From Tubulanus polymorphus (Eukaryota > Nemertea > Palaeonemertea > Tubulaniformes > Tubulanidae), in the NCBI RefSeq assembly GCF_964204645.1, contig NC_134033.1, forward strand, positions 434,001-498,000: DNA of 64,000 bases. The letters are read 5' to 3'. The position numbers were made by a program, and so were the translations under genes. This document shows, piece after piece, positions 31,779 through 44,900 of the stretch. The notes under the pieces were generated by a model, which worked only from the letters and a program-made list of their open reading frames with translations, was not told the origin of the DNA and ran no database searches. Within the stretch, counting starts at the first letter, position 1. Each line of letters begins with the position of its first letter.

Positions 31779-32508
31779 GATTCGTTGTTGTGTAATTTGA
31801 TGAAGTTCGAAGCCAGTAAATCGTGTAGGTTCTTACTGCTGTAGAGTCTGTTATCAAAATGGACGCTTAATCGCTCCACACACGCCGTCTTCAAATATAG
31901 GTCAAAACAATACAAATTCACATTATTGCTACTCAAATCTGATAATGATTTCATAGTAAACTTATCACACTTTTATCATTATGTGTATGGTTGATCTAAG
32001 GTTGTTATTTCATAAATTCAGAACATTTGGATAATAAAGTGCAAATTGGTCCAGGGTCTGGAAATTATTGGGGTCGAATCCCACTATTATTCAACATTCA
32101 GAATCTAATTTCTAGGTGTCTTATCATTAATCCTTTCTTCTGGTAATTGAATATGCACGTAACAAATTAAGTAAAATCCGAAATTTGTTCCGATCCTCGC
32201 TTACCATGGATAGATTAATCCTCGAGCAATTTCAATTCAAATTTTGTTTATTGTTGTTGACAGATCGCGGCGGTTCGATCACTTCCTGGTTCGGATTTTG
32301 ATCGCGGGAGAGAGAGCAGTGTACAGTACTATACGGAGAACCGCCAGCAGGATTTCTGTCTCAAATGTCGCAATCTAACGGTTCGAATTTCACAGTTGAT
32401 ATTATAATCCGATTCGGATAAACTGGAGGTCGACCCTAGATCAGCGGTGCTGTGTTTGTTGTTTAATCGAGAAGGTTAAGGTAAAATCCGTTGGAATTAA
32501 TTAAGAAT
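31779..32508. promoter_or_regulatory. Probable shared promoter region, nucleolin-like gene and filamin
   Basis: The start codons of two divergent genes lie 730 bp apart. The right part (32265-32450) is richer in CG dinucleotides (GATCGCGGCGGTTCGATCAC) than the surrounding AT-rich DNA, and ACTTCCTGGTTCGG (32279-32292) contains an ETS-type GGAA core on the minus strand. Transcription starts cannot be placed from sequence alone. Confidence 0.4.
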
Positions 32509-35500
32509 ATGGTAGATATCGGGTCCCGAGCTCGGTCCCGGGAGGGTCACGCTGCCGTGTCGTTCCGCGGGTCGGTGATGGAAGGAGAATGGATTAAGAT
32601 CCAGGAGAACACGTGGACTCGTTGGATTAACGAGGAATTAGCAGCGGCCGGTCGAGTCGGGATTAAAGATCCGGCGGCTGATTTCTGCGACGGCGTGAAA
32701 CTGGTCGAACTGGTCGAAGCGTTACAACAGAAGAAAGTCGGTCGCTACGCGCAGAAACCGTTTAATACGCATCAGTATCTGATGAATATTTCGGTCGCTT
32801 TGAAAGCGCTGGAGGAAGATGGAGTTCGACTCGTTAATATCGGTAAGATTTCAGTCCGGTTTATAGTCCAGTTACGTGGTTTAGTTAGATCCAAATTTCT
32901 TAGACGCAAATGAGATGATATGATACCTTGTTTCTCCATTTCGGCCGGGTCACTTTCGTAAATTGCAATAAGATTCGTAATCAGTTCATTTCTATAACTG
33001 CCAGGTCTGATATTGAGAGCTTGATCTTGATTTTAGAAAAAGTAATGTACAGGATAGATATGCGGCCGGTCGGGTCAACTTTTAAACTCAGTAGCGCCGA
33101 GAAACATCGATTTTTAGCCTTAGATCCAACAAATTCAGTTGCGTAACTGGTGAGACTGATCGCATCTTAGCGTTTTATCTTGAGTCCAGTTTTAGGGGAA
33201 GAGTTTCATCTGAAGGATAAAAATCAACACAACATTTATTAAAACGTACTTTGAGAGCAAATCATCATTAAAGGCTTAGTTTCAGTTTGAGCCGGTTTCA
33301 CAGTTTTAAGGCTCTCATCTCATATTCACAGCTCTATTGTACCAGGAAGGCTGCTGACCTCGAAAACCTGGTGAATCAGGGAAAACTCTTCAGGAAATTT
33401 GACAAATTTTGCAAAGAACCCAGAAAACTCAGGGATTTGGATAATGTTGTCGGTCACATGTTTCTTTATGTGATTCAATGAAAAATGAATGAATTGTAGC
33501 ATTTTAAAACTAGAAATTTCTCTGGTTTTCTCTCAGGGAATTTGTGTTATAACATGAAAAAATCATGGATAAACTCAAGGGATTTATAAATGGGTGGAAA
33601 GTGGTCACCATATGTAGCTACCCTTATACATCTAGTAGCCCTAACTATTGTGGTCATCGAGGTCTATCAGTTCAAGCTGTCTCCTCGGCGCCCCCTGGTG
33701 TACCCACATAAATACTACACCCTGATCATATAGGCCTACATTGTATGGGTGTCTAAAGGGTGTAACCTGTACGGTTTTATTAGGAATGTTATTTCTAATA
33801 GTCAGTGAAATCTAGTCGTGTACCGACTGTACTCATCTATTGTGCGTTCTCAATTCTTGTTTTATTGATCGTGAAAAGCGATATTTTTTCCGGCGATTTT
33901 CGTCGCCTCTATACTATTACTCACTCCTACAGTGTGCGCTTTTTTAACTGCAGTCCACGCCCCTGAAATTCCTTCTACTGAAAACTCTTTCTTACAAATT
34001 CAACATAGGCTATAATTTGAATTTGGATAAAGATAGTTTTTAATTCAACTGACGCTCGGTGTGGTTTCCTTGATCACAAATATTCAGATTTTAAAAAATT
34101 TCGATATTGATATAAGTCGAAGATATATTTGGAATGAAGCTGGTTTTGGTGAGACTGGCCCGGTTACCCCTATAACGCTACCTGCTCCTATGCATATGTG
34201 TCTAATTGAGTTGTATAGTTAATTAGATATTGAGCTGTTTGAATATTTTATGTGCTAACAGCAGCAGCTACGCACACATTGATATAGTACTGCATACTGC
34301 AGGCTCTATAGTGGATAGAGCCCGCGGTCCATCCACCTAGCCATCCACCTACCCATCCACCTACCCATCCACCTGCCTAGGCTTACAGACCATCAACCAC
34401 GTTTCATTGGTTCAGTTATTAACAGTTTTAACTAAGACCCAGGGCCCAGTTTTATAGACTGGTATATTACCGTTAACCTAGGGTTAAACCAATTGATAAT
34501 GAATTAAGTTAACCCCCGGGTTAAGGTAATACCAGTCTATAAAACTGGCCCCAGAGGTTTTAAAAATCACCAAATAGGCTTAGTCTGGTTAAATCTGATA
34601 GGCCTATTTGAATCTAACACGGAATTCTATTCTAGGTTTAGAATTGCGTTTAAAATGTGTTTAAATCTAAGAGTTTTAGTTGTTGGGTGTCACCTTCTTA
34701 TAGCGGGGCGAGGCCCAGGTGGGTGGAGGTACGTTTGTAATAGAATTTAAAAGAAAGAAATTCTCGCCCCACTTTCACTGTATATAGACACATATTTAGA
34801 GCAATCTATTGAAAACCTGATTTATCTAAACAAATACTGGTTTTACAGCCAAACTAGATCAGTCGCATAAAGAAAGCTTAAATAACAAACACAGGCGCTA
34901 AAATAGGAGTTATAAAGCAGTTACAAAACAATCATTCTGAGAAATTTTACTTACAAAACTCTCAATAATCCACTACAGGAATAGGGTGCAGACCTAAAAG
35001 TGACTAGTCTAATACACACTCATAGCTGGAGGTCTATTGGAGTCAGCGTCCGTGAAGCATGAAATAGTGACCTCAGACACTATACATCATAAATCATAAT
35101 ATCAATGGGCGCTCGCTGAGATTGGCCTGAATTGAAAAGTGATTTTTAGAAAGATATTCCTTTTCAACCTTTTAGTTTGATTTTATTTTCATTTTATGAA
35201 TTGCAATTAAATGGATTATAAACATAAACATCAGAAATCAGAACTAGATATTATAATCTGTACTTGATTGTAATATATAGAAAATGCTACAATATTATCA
35301 AAAGAAATAATATATGGTCCGAAAATGTCTCCTTGTCGAGGTAGTGTAGTTAATAAACTACTAGCGCAAGAAAAAAATTTAAAATGTGGAATAAACTACT
35401 GGCTCAAAAATAGTTAAAATGTGGAATAAACTACTAGCTCAAAAGATTGTTAAAATGTGGAATAAACTACTAGCTCAAAAATAGTTGAAATGTGGAATAA

Positions 35501-35903
35501 ACTACTAGCTCAAAAATAGTTAAAATGTGGAATAAACTACTAGCTCAAAAATAGTTGAAATGTGGAATAAACTACTAGCTCAAAAATAGTTGAAATGTGG
35601 AATAAACTACTAGCTCAAGCATAGTGTTTTATCAATGGTTTTTATGAAGAGAAATAGATTCATTAAGAAAGTTTAGATTTGATATAGTTTAGACCTTGTC
35701 ACTGTAATATATCACTAAGTATAAACACCCGTGCTGCGACACTTTGAGATGGAATGCATGTTACAAGTGAAGTGTTGGCTTGCGACACGTCGAGATGGAA
35801 TAAATGTTTCAAGTGTTTTGCGAAATGTAGATATTTTAAATAATAATTTTCTCTATCGATTTGTTCACATCTGCTGTTACTGTTTATATTGTTTCAACTG
35901 TAT

Positions 35904-35946
<43 letters not shown>

Positions 35947-38900
35947 CCCCTACACATATCACAGCAGTAGCATGTGTATAATACTTTACTGAGGAGAAAC
36001 TGTGACACCACTTCTCTGTCTCTCACCCCCCCCCTCCCTCACCCCTCCCCCACCCTCAGCCCTATCGGTGACAAGAGGATAACAGGAAAGGGACAAATCA
36101 TTTCCTATTATCAGGACCTCTCTCCCCTCCTTCAAGGGGACACTTATGACCACACCATGATTCTGGATGCTGGTGCACCATGGCATCAAACTGCACCAGT
36201 GGACGCAGGTGCATGCAGTCCAGCTGTATCAGTAGATATGGGTGCAAGCAGTACAGCTGCACCAGTAGATGTGGGTGCAAGCTGTATCAGTGAATGCAGC
36301 TGCATGTTGTCCCACAGGTACATGCTGTATCAGTGAATGCAGCTGCATGTTGTCCCACAGGTACATGCTGTATCAGTGAATGCAGCTGCATGTTGTCCCA
36401 CAGGTACATGCTGTATCAGTGAATGCAGCTGCATGTTGTCCCACAGGTACATGTTGTATCAGTGAATGCAGCTGCATGTTGTCCCAGTCAATATAATATC
36501 AATGTAGAACTCGGAGCTGCTTTCTATAAATAGAAATTAATTTCACGGTAATCAAAAGTCATGATTAAAAATTGTGTCCCTAGCCGCAGAAATATATAAT
36601 TAAATCATAGATTGCTGTATGTGGGGGGTGAGGGCGTCAGGGAGGAGGGAGGGAGTCAGGGAGGTACTATCCGATAGCAGTTCTTAGTGCGGGTGTGGAC
36701 ACCAATGAAGTATTGATTGTGAAACAAATCATTAATTGAAAATAGAATGAATTGAAATAATTTCTGAAACAAGGAATAAAGATAAGAAAAATATATCAAT
36801 CTGACCTGACTCATATTTCAACTGTTTTATAAATGATGATCGCAGGTCATATACTAGAATTCCTTGCTATTTGATATTTGTGATGCTAAGTACAGTCTGT
36901 TGTGAGTAGTATTCTACTAGTAATTAGTAATTGAGATGTAATTAGTTAATTCAGATTGAATTTTGTTAATTAATAGATGACTGCGTTCGCACACGTGGAT
37001 TCTAGAGTTCACGTAGTGACTGTAACTGGTTTAAGTGTTGAGAAATGTTTCACATTTAAAACGGTTAAAAACCCTTCAACTATAGATCTATATATGTACA
37101 CCCCCTATAGTAGAAATATATACTCTAATCAGACTAGGAGGAAATCTGGACATCTTACCCGACCAGCTACTAGCTCCTCATTACATGACTTCATTATTTA
37201 TTCAGATCAAATACTTTGGGATAATTTTCATCTTTTATTCAGTAAAAATGTTGACACTTCACCGAGAACTCCCCGTCTCCCCATCCCCTCCCTCTCCTCC
37301 CTGGTGCCGCACGAGTCAGAAATCGATACAGCTTGCTTTGTCTCTTCTACGTTCATGATTTCAAGAGTATTTTTATAATGATGAATATATGTTCATACCT
37401 TCCCTGTACAAACCGTTATAGGTATATAGATTTCTCAAAACTAAAGCAACTCTTCACTCATAATGCGGTATATTGTTATTTCCAGGTCCTGAAGATATAT
37501 TGGAGGGTAATCTGAAGTTGATAATGGGTTTAATCTGGTTGTTGATTTTACGATATCAAATAATCGGCAAATCAAAAATACCGCCGAAAAAACTCATGTT
37601 GTCATGGCTACGAGCGGTTATACCGGAAAATCAGATTTCGAATTTTACGAATAATTGGAACGACGGGAGAGCGTTACAGTAAGTTATACAACACCTCCCT
37701 CCCCTGCTCCCCCTACCTCCCTCCACTGCCCTCCCCATAGAGCAGAATAATTGGAACGACGGGAGAGCGTTGCAGTAAGTTATAAATCACCTACCCCTCC
37801 TCCCACTCCCCTCCCCTCCTCTCCCTCCCCATAGAGCAGAATAATTGGAACGACGAGAGACTCCTAGCCTACCTCTACCTCCCCTTGAGTTCCCCTACCT
37901 CCTCCTCCCTCCTCCCACTCCCCTCCCCTACCCCTCCTCTCACTCCCCTCCCCTACCCCCCTCTGCCTCTACAGTGTTTTAATTAGTATTTAATTAATCT
38001 GTTGATCTGTTGTTTTAGTGCGTTGATTAATTACTGTCAGCCGGGATTGTGTCCGGACTGGAAAACATTAAACAAGGAAAACAAGTGAGTAGTGAAAAAC
38101 TGTCATCAGTTACAACTGTCATTGGGTCCAACTGTCATCAGCTACAACTGTCATCAGGTCCAACCAATAACATCCAGTTCTACAGTTGACTCCATCCAGA
38201 GTTCGATTAATTGAAATATAAATCATCATTTTAATTGCTGATCACATTACTGAAGTAATCTCTATTTTTGAGTCCAAATTTCTATTCGCAATTCAATTTA
38301 CAAAGTTTTGATAAGTCATCAACGCATACTGATCACATGTGACTTAAAGCAGCAAGGTTCACCGTCAGAATAAAAGATAAGATTCTTGAATTTCTATTTA
38401 ACACAGGGTAGAGAATTGTAAGGCTGCGATGTTGACAGCTGAGAAAGATTTAGATATTCCGTTGATCGTAACTCCTGAAGATATGTCGAATCCAAACCTC
38501 GATGAATTATCAGGAATGACTTATTTATCGTATTATATGAAAGATGATTCTCCGGGTTACACGGCGACCTTGAAACACACCAATAGTATATTACCGGCAA
38601 ATAAACAGATCAAGAATTTTACAGTAAGTGAAAACAATTCAATTTCTAAACACAAGTGATGAGAATGATGATATTTCAAAGTTTATCTTTCTAGCAGTTT
38701 TGGGATTTATTTAAGCATCAGGGCCCAGTTCCACGGTTGTGAGTTAGAGTTAACTCTGAGTTAAAAGTTTATTCATTTTCAATGAGTTAAAACTGGACCC
38801 AGAGAAACAATAATGAATCCGAGGGTAATATCATTTCCTTGATGATATCTCAAATTTTGAAAAATTGTCTCTCAATTTAGATAAATCTTAAAACGGTAAT

Positions 38901-41900
38901 GAATTTGACAATTTCATTAATGAAAGGTCAAGAATATGACATTAATTCCTCGATAATATCTCAAATTCTTGAAAAATTGTTTTTCAAAAATAGATAAATC
39001 TTTAAACTGTTGCATAGTGAGTTGATTGTTAAGAAGGCTGTTGATAATGTTGTACGCTGAAAATAAACGACAGTTTTATCTAAAATCCACAGTTGGTATT
39101 AAAGCGTTTATTGTCCGACAGTTTCTGAGTCTATCTAAACTCTAACACCACAGAAACCAAAAATGATTGGTAACTGTGATTATTGCAGTCACAGTTTAAT
39201 CTTGAATTGAGAGTTTGAATGTTGATGTATTTTAGACTGACTGGAATGATGGCACGGTATTGTGTGCGTTAACGGCTGCGCTAGGCGCTCCTGTATCGGG
39301 AACGCAGAATATGGAGAAATTAGAACGACTTGAGAAAGGTATATGATACATTCCACACCGATCCACCCTCTCGTGCTATCCACCCTCGCGCTATCCACCT
39401 CTCTATACAGAGAGCTACCAACTGTTTCACTGATATGATTAGATTGACAAGTTGGTCAACTGTTTCTGAATACTGATATATTAGATTGATAACTATGTTA
39501 TTGTGAATGATATCATTGAAGGTTTTAACCCTCATTGGTAACTGATACATTTGAACATTTTTCAATGAAATTTTCCTGAAAAATTCTACTTATGACAGCA
39601 CTTCAGCAGCTCTGTGCCCAATGTATATCTTCCTACAATTAGAACCTAATTTTCCATCAGTATATGCAAATGAAACACCTGCCGCAGGTGGTGTTCATTT
39701 CCACATATTCATGAGAATCTCATCAAATTAGCAAATTTTCAACGTAATTTCATAATCTCGTTACGACGCTGATTTTGTAGGTATCGAAGCTGGTAAAACG
39801 TTGGGTATAGAACCGGTCGTACCGGCTAAAGATCTCGCTGATCCCGAGGTCGATCATCTCGGTCCTATGGCATACGCCGCTTACTTCAACATGCTGAAAA
39901 AACCAACAGCGACTAAAGATAAATGTCAACTAATCGCGAATACTGATCCTGTTAAAGTAGGAGATATGGTGAGTTAGGGGAAAATAAAGCCTGCAGCCTC
40001 AAACCTGCAGCCTGTAGCCTGCACCCCCTCTCAGCCTCAAACCTGCAGCCTGTAGCCTGCACCCCCTCTCAGCCTCAAACCTACAGCCTGTAGCCTGCAC
40101 CCCCTCTCAGCCTCAAACCTGCAGCCTGTAGCCTGCACCCCCTCTCAGCCTCAAACCTGAAACCCACTCTCAGACTGCTCCAGCCCTCTCAGACTTTTGA
40201 TACTTTATCACCATTATCTCAATGTGTGAAGGGAGGGCTGCATGTAGTATTGTAGGGTGTTCTAACTCATGTAAGTCATCACATCACTGAAGTCATTCTG
40301 AGTCCCAAATTTAACTGATGCAAATTCAATTGACTAAAAGTGTAAGTCGTTATTTGAATAAGTCAACAACATAACGATCGTCATGACGACGAAGACTTCA
40401 CTGAACGTTGAGATATGTTTGATTTGTAACAAGATACGATTCAATGATATTCAATGTTTGTTAAATAAAAATGATAATTGACATTTATATAGCGCAGGTA
40501 TCCAAACTAGAATCTGTTCAAATGCGCTCCAAACTCGGTATTATTACCCCCAGCCTATAAACTCTATTCCATGTATCAGTCATCTCTCCCTGGGGAGAAG
40601 TAACATCCGAGCAGCTGCTAGGCGCTCAGGAGTCGTCTATCTTGTTTAAATGAATTTTATATCGTGCGTTTCAAATGTATTTTCAGAAAACGTTGAATCT
40701 GCAGCTGTTGGAACAAGAAGTCGATAACAATAAACTGAAAGTAGAAATTCGAGGTCCGAGTAAAACTTACAACCCGAATATAACGAGAAACGGCGATCAG
40801 GTCGATATTAGATTCAACGCTGTAGAACCAGGTTTACATCGAGTACGAATCACGTGATAATTTTAAAACCCTTCTCGCTATCGGAGACCTATCTAAACCC
40901 AGTTTAACGTGAACCGATGATCGAGATGGACCGGGTTTATTATTGTTTCAGGTATCGGTGTATTACGACGGAGTAGAAGTTGTAGGCAGCCCTGTAACTG
41001 TGAAAATATTAGCAGATAGCAGTAAGATTATATTACCTACAATCAACCCGTGCAAGGTCGGAACTGTCTCAGAGTTCAAGGTAACCCAGAGTTTAAACTC
41101 TGAAATGGATTTAGTTTTTTCATTCAGTTCTTAGATTATTTCAAATGGATTGAGATTTGAGGAGTTATAAACATCTTTCAAAATGAGCCCCAGATTTGAC
41201 ATAATTCGAATATCTAAATTTATATGATCTCAATTTAATATTTAGATCTTTTAGAGATTTAATTTGAATATCTAATTCTATTAGAGCTGATTCGAATATT
41301 CAAATCTATTTGATCCAATTTGAATATTTTGATATATTAGATCTAATTTCAATATCTAAGTCTATGTGATCTAATTTGAATATATGAATATATTAGATCT
41401 AATTTGAATATATGAATATATTAGATCTAATTTGAATATTTAAACGGGTATATTTATGTGTCTATAGATAGATGCCCGTACGGCGGGTGTCGGTGAGGTC
41501 CGCGTTGAAGCCGTTGCCCCGAGCGGACGTAGGATTGATCTACCAATCAGAGACGAGCGCGGAGTATTCGTCGCGAAGTTTACACCGACCGAAACGGGTA
41601 AGTGGCTCCACCTGTGGGTTAATACGTCAAACAAACTAACACCTAACTGTCGATGTTTGGCTGTTAATTTCGAAGAATTTCCAAAATGTCTCCGTGGCAA
41701 CACGATGAACGTCTTCTGCTTCTAAGTTCGGTCCCAGAAATATTCAAATCTATTCTTTTTATTTGTTTAGAATTTTATGGATTGCTGTGGTAAAATTAAA
41801 ACCTGCATGATTCAATAAATGTTTAATTTTAGACGATTCTCACATGACACAAAAATCTCAAACTATTTAATTTATCTCGTAGTCCAATCTTTAACTAGCG

Positions 41901-44900
41901 TAATGCACACCGACCTTTATGAACTTATTCATTGATCCAGTTCAACAGTTCAAGGTTCACTCTGTGGACCTGGGGCTGCAGTTGCTCAAAAAGTTGGTTA
42001 TAGTTTAACCAGTGGATAGTTGACATAGTAACAATTAAAAGTCCATTGTTACTATGGTATTTATCTGCCGGTTATCAACTGGCAACTGATTCCATTTCCA
42101 CTGATTTTGGCGAAACGTTCTAAATTACATCATCCACACCCGACCTGTGGAACTGTGGAACTGTGGAACTGGATTGGAACTGACTGCGGTCTGTTGTATG
42201 TTCTAATCATGTCGATTATTTCTCTATCTATGACTGTTATTATTCTATTATTCTCTAATTTCTTGTTGTAGCAAAAAAAGGTCAGTAGCAGTAAAAAAAC
42301 AACAAACACTCTCAAATTCACCCCTAAAATTCTGTCTTTTCTTATTTTTATTTCTATATTCTACCCTTCAGTCACAAACCTCAGTTCAGGAATGGCCCGG
42401 ACTGACCACTCCCTGTTCAGGAATGGCCCAGACTGACCACTCCCTGTTCAGGAATGGCCCAGACTGACCACTCCCTGTTCAGGAATGGCCCAGACTGACC
42501 ACTCCCTGTTCAGGGATGGCCCAGACTGACCACTCCCTGTTCAGGAATGGCCCAGACTGACCACTCCCTGTTCAGGGATGGTCCAGACTGACCACTCTGT
42601 TCAGGAATGGCCCAGACTGACCACTCTGTTCAGGAATGGCCCAGACTGACCACTCTTCTGTTCAGGAATGGCCCAGACTGACCACTCCCTGTTCAGGAAT
42701 GGCCCAGACTGACCACTCCCTGTTCAGGGATGGTCCAGACTGACCACTCTCTGTTCAGGGATGGTCCAGACTGACCACTCCCTGTTCAGGAATGGCCCAG
42801 ACTGACCACTCTCTGTTCAGGGATGGTCCAGACTGACCACTCTTCTGTTCAGGGATGGCCCAGACTGACCACTCTCTGTTCAGGGATGGTCCAGACTGAC
42901 CACTCTTCTGTTCAGGAATGGCCCAGACTGACCCCCTCAATGTCTCTCCCTGCTGTTATCCTGTATATGTTATTTGTTATTGTCTTGTTTAATGTCTGTT
43001 CTAATCTCAGTTTGCGAACATTTGTGGAATGTAAGATTCATTCAAACATTACCCAAAGCTAAGACTAGAGCTCTAGGGCCTCGGGCTCGGGCCTCGTGGG
43101 TCAGTTTCATATAGAACTTTAACTGAATTCAAGTTGAATTTCTAATTGAATCTTTAAACATGAATGTTGTGTTGTGTGATGTGTATCGATATGTTCAGTG
43201 TTTCTATTTCTCAGAGTTGCTGCAAATTGTTCCTGATATTCACTAATTTGTTTCTAAATTCTCCTGAGAAATTCTGATTAGAATTTGTTGGATGTGTGCA
43301 GAATATGAAGGATCTTACCGAGGGTCTTACTGAGGGTCTTACCCCAAAGATTACTGATTAATTTGAACAGTTTCTTCTATATTTCAATGAAATGCCAGTG
43401 AATATTAAGCAGTTTGCAGCAGTCCTGTCGTGTTACATCTCTGTGTTCTATATCTTAATTTCATTTCAATATCTTTTGATAATTGTTCGCTGAATCTCAA
43501 ACCGGACTCTGATGTTTGTTTATATTGCGTGATATTTCTAGGAAACTGGAAGCTGTTAGTGTCGTACGACGGCCAGGACATTCCAGGAAGTCCGTTAACC
43601 GTGCCGGTCTACGATCCGTTCCAAGTTCGCGTGGTCGGTTTAGAGATGAGGTCGGCGATCTCGGGTAAACCGTTCGAATTCAGCGGTAAGTATCTCGAGG
43701 TCATACATCTCGAGGTCTGAGCGAAATCCTGAACTGTTGTTGTCACACCTTTGCAAAAAGCTTATGAACGAACAAGAAATTTGAATGCATCGCTATAGTA
43801 ACATGACCAACTGATGACATTGTTATATCCAAAATTTAAAAGATTAAAGGCAATTGTCATCAGTGATGACATTGTTGATATTTGAGAGACTGGACTCGGC
43901 TAAACAAGAGACTCTGGAATCATAGAGCTGAATTTGACTCCAAGTTGGTGTGTTTATTGCGTGGAACTCAAATCAAAGAGTTGTTTGGGTAATTGACAGC
44001 ACTAGCAGCAGCAGACGGACGGACAGATGGACGGCCGGTGCTGTAACACTTGCACAGATAATTGATCTCTTTAAGAGCAGCAGGCTAGTACAGTCCGTAC
44101 TGGGGACAGATAATCCGTGCTGGGGAAACAGATGGGTAGTTTTAAAGGTCAATATGTCCTGTGGATATACAGCAGTACTGATACTGTATCAGTCACTTTG
44201 AGTCCTAGCTAACACAAAGTGCTGCTGCTGTTGCTATTGTTGTAAACATTATCTATCTGTGACAAGATTGAGGAATTAAAATTGTTTGAAATGCCTAGTC
44301 CTGTGAGAGGAGGTGGACCTCCGAGCGGGGTTAACTACTCTCCCAGTGGGGTTAGCTACGCACCCAGTGTGGGTAGCCACCAGCTCGGTGGAGGCCGCCC
44401 GCTCGGTGGAGGTCGCCCTCTCGATGGGGGCCGCTCGATCGGTGGATTTGGGGTCACTGCCTCGGAACCAGAATACTCAATTCAGAAACTGCATTTAAGA
44501 TTTGGTAAGTTCACAATGTGTCGACATTACCTGATTAGAACGGTGTTAATACTGAGTAGAGAAGTAACACTGTCAGATCTATAGGCTGCACTGATATATT
44601 CAGAATGATTAAATAATCATTCTACAAACTGATATCGGCTAACAGGTTAAACGGGTTAAACGGGTTAAACGGATGAACAATACAGATAAAAATCTTTTTG
44701 ATAAATGGCGGTGGCGAATGTTATAAAAATAATGAATGAGAGAGGTCTCTGATTATTGACGGCAGCTGTGAATGATTCCTGATGTTGTCATTAGTTATCA
44801 GTGGTAACCGTGAGTAACGGTGCCGTTTACTGACATCTGTCTAAATTCTATTCTCATAATACTAACAGGATACCAGTTACAGTCGCACGCGCGCGCACCA

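Larger units (their letters stand above)
32843..37485. other. Filamin intron 1 (4.6 kb)
   Basis: Contains a CTCF-like GGCGCCCCCTGGTGTAC (33687-33703, minus orientation), a MITE (34443-34551), a ~32-bp tandem (35360-35620), (AT)n (35910-35945) and a ~43-bp tandem (36280-36490). No exon was recognised; the open frames in 33287-33481 and 36977-37378 have no domain or phase-compatible splice sites. Confidence 0.5.

Noticed and set aside
36977-37378. 133-codon frame in filamin intron 1
   Set aside because: No domain, no phase-compatible splice pair with exons 1 and 2, and a composition like the surrounding AT-rich intron.
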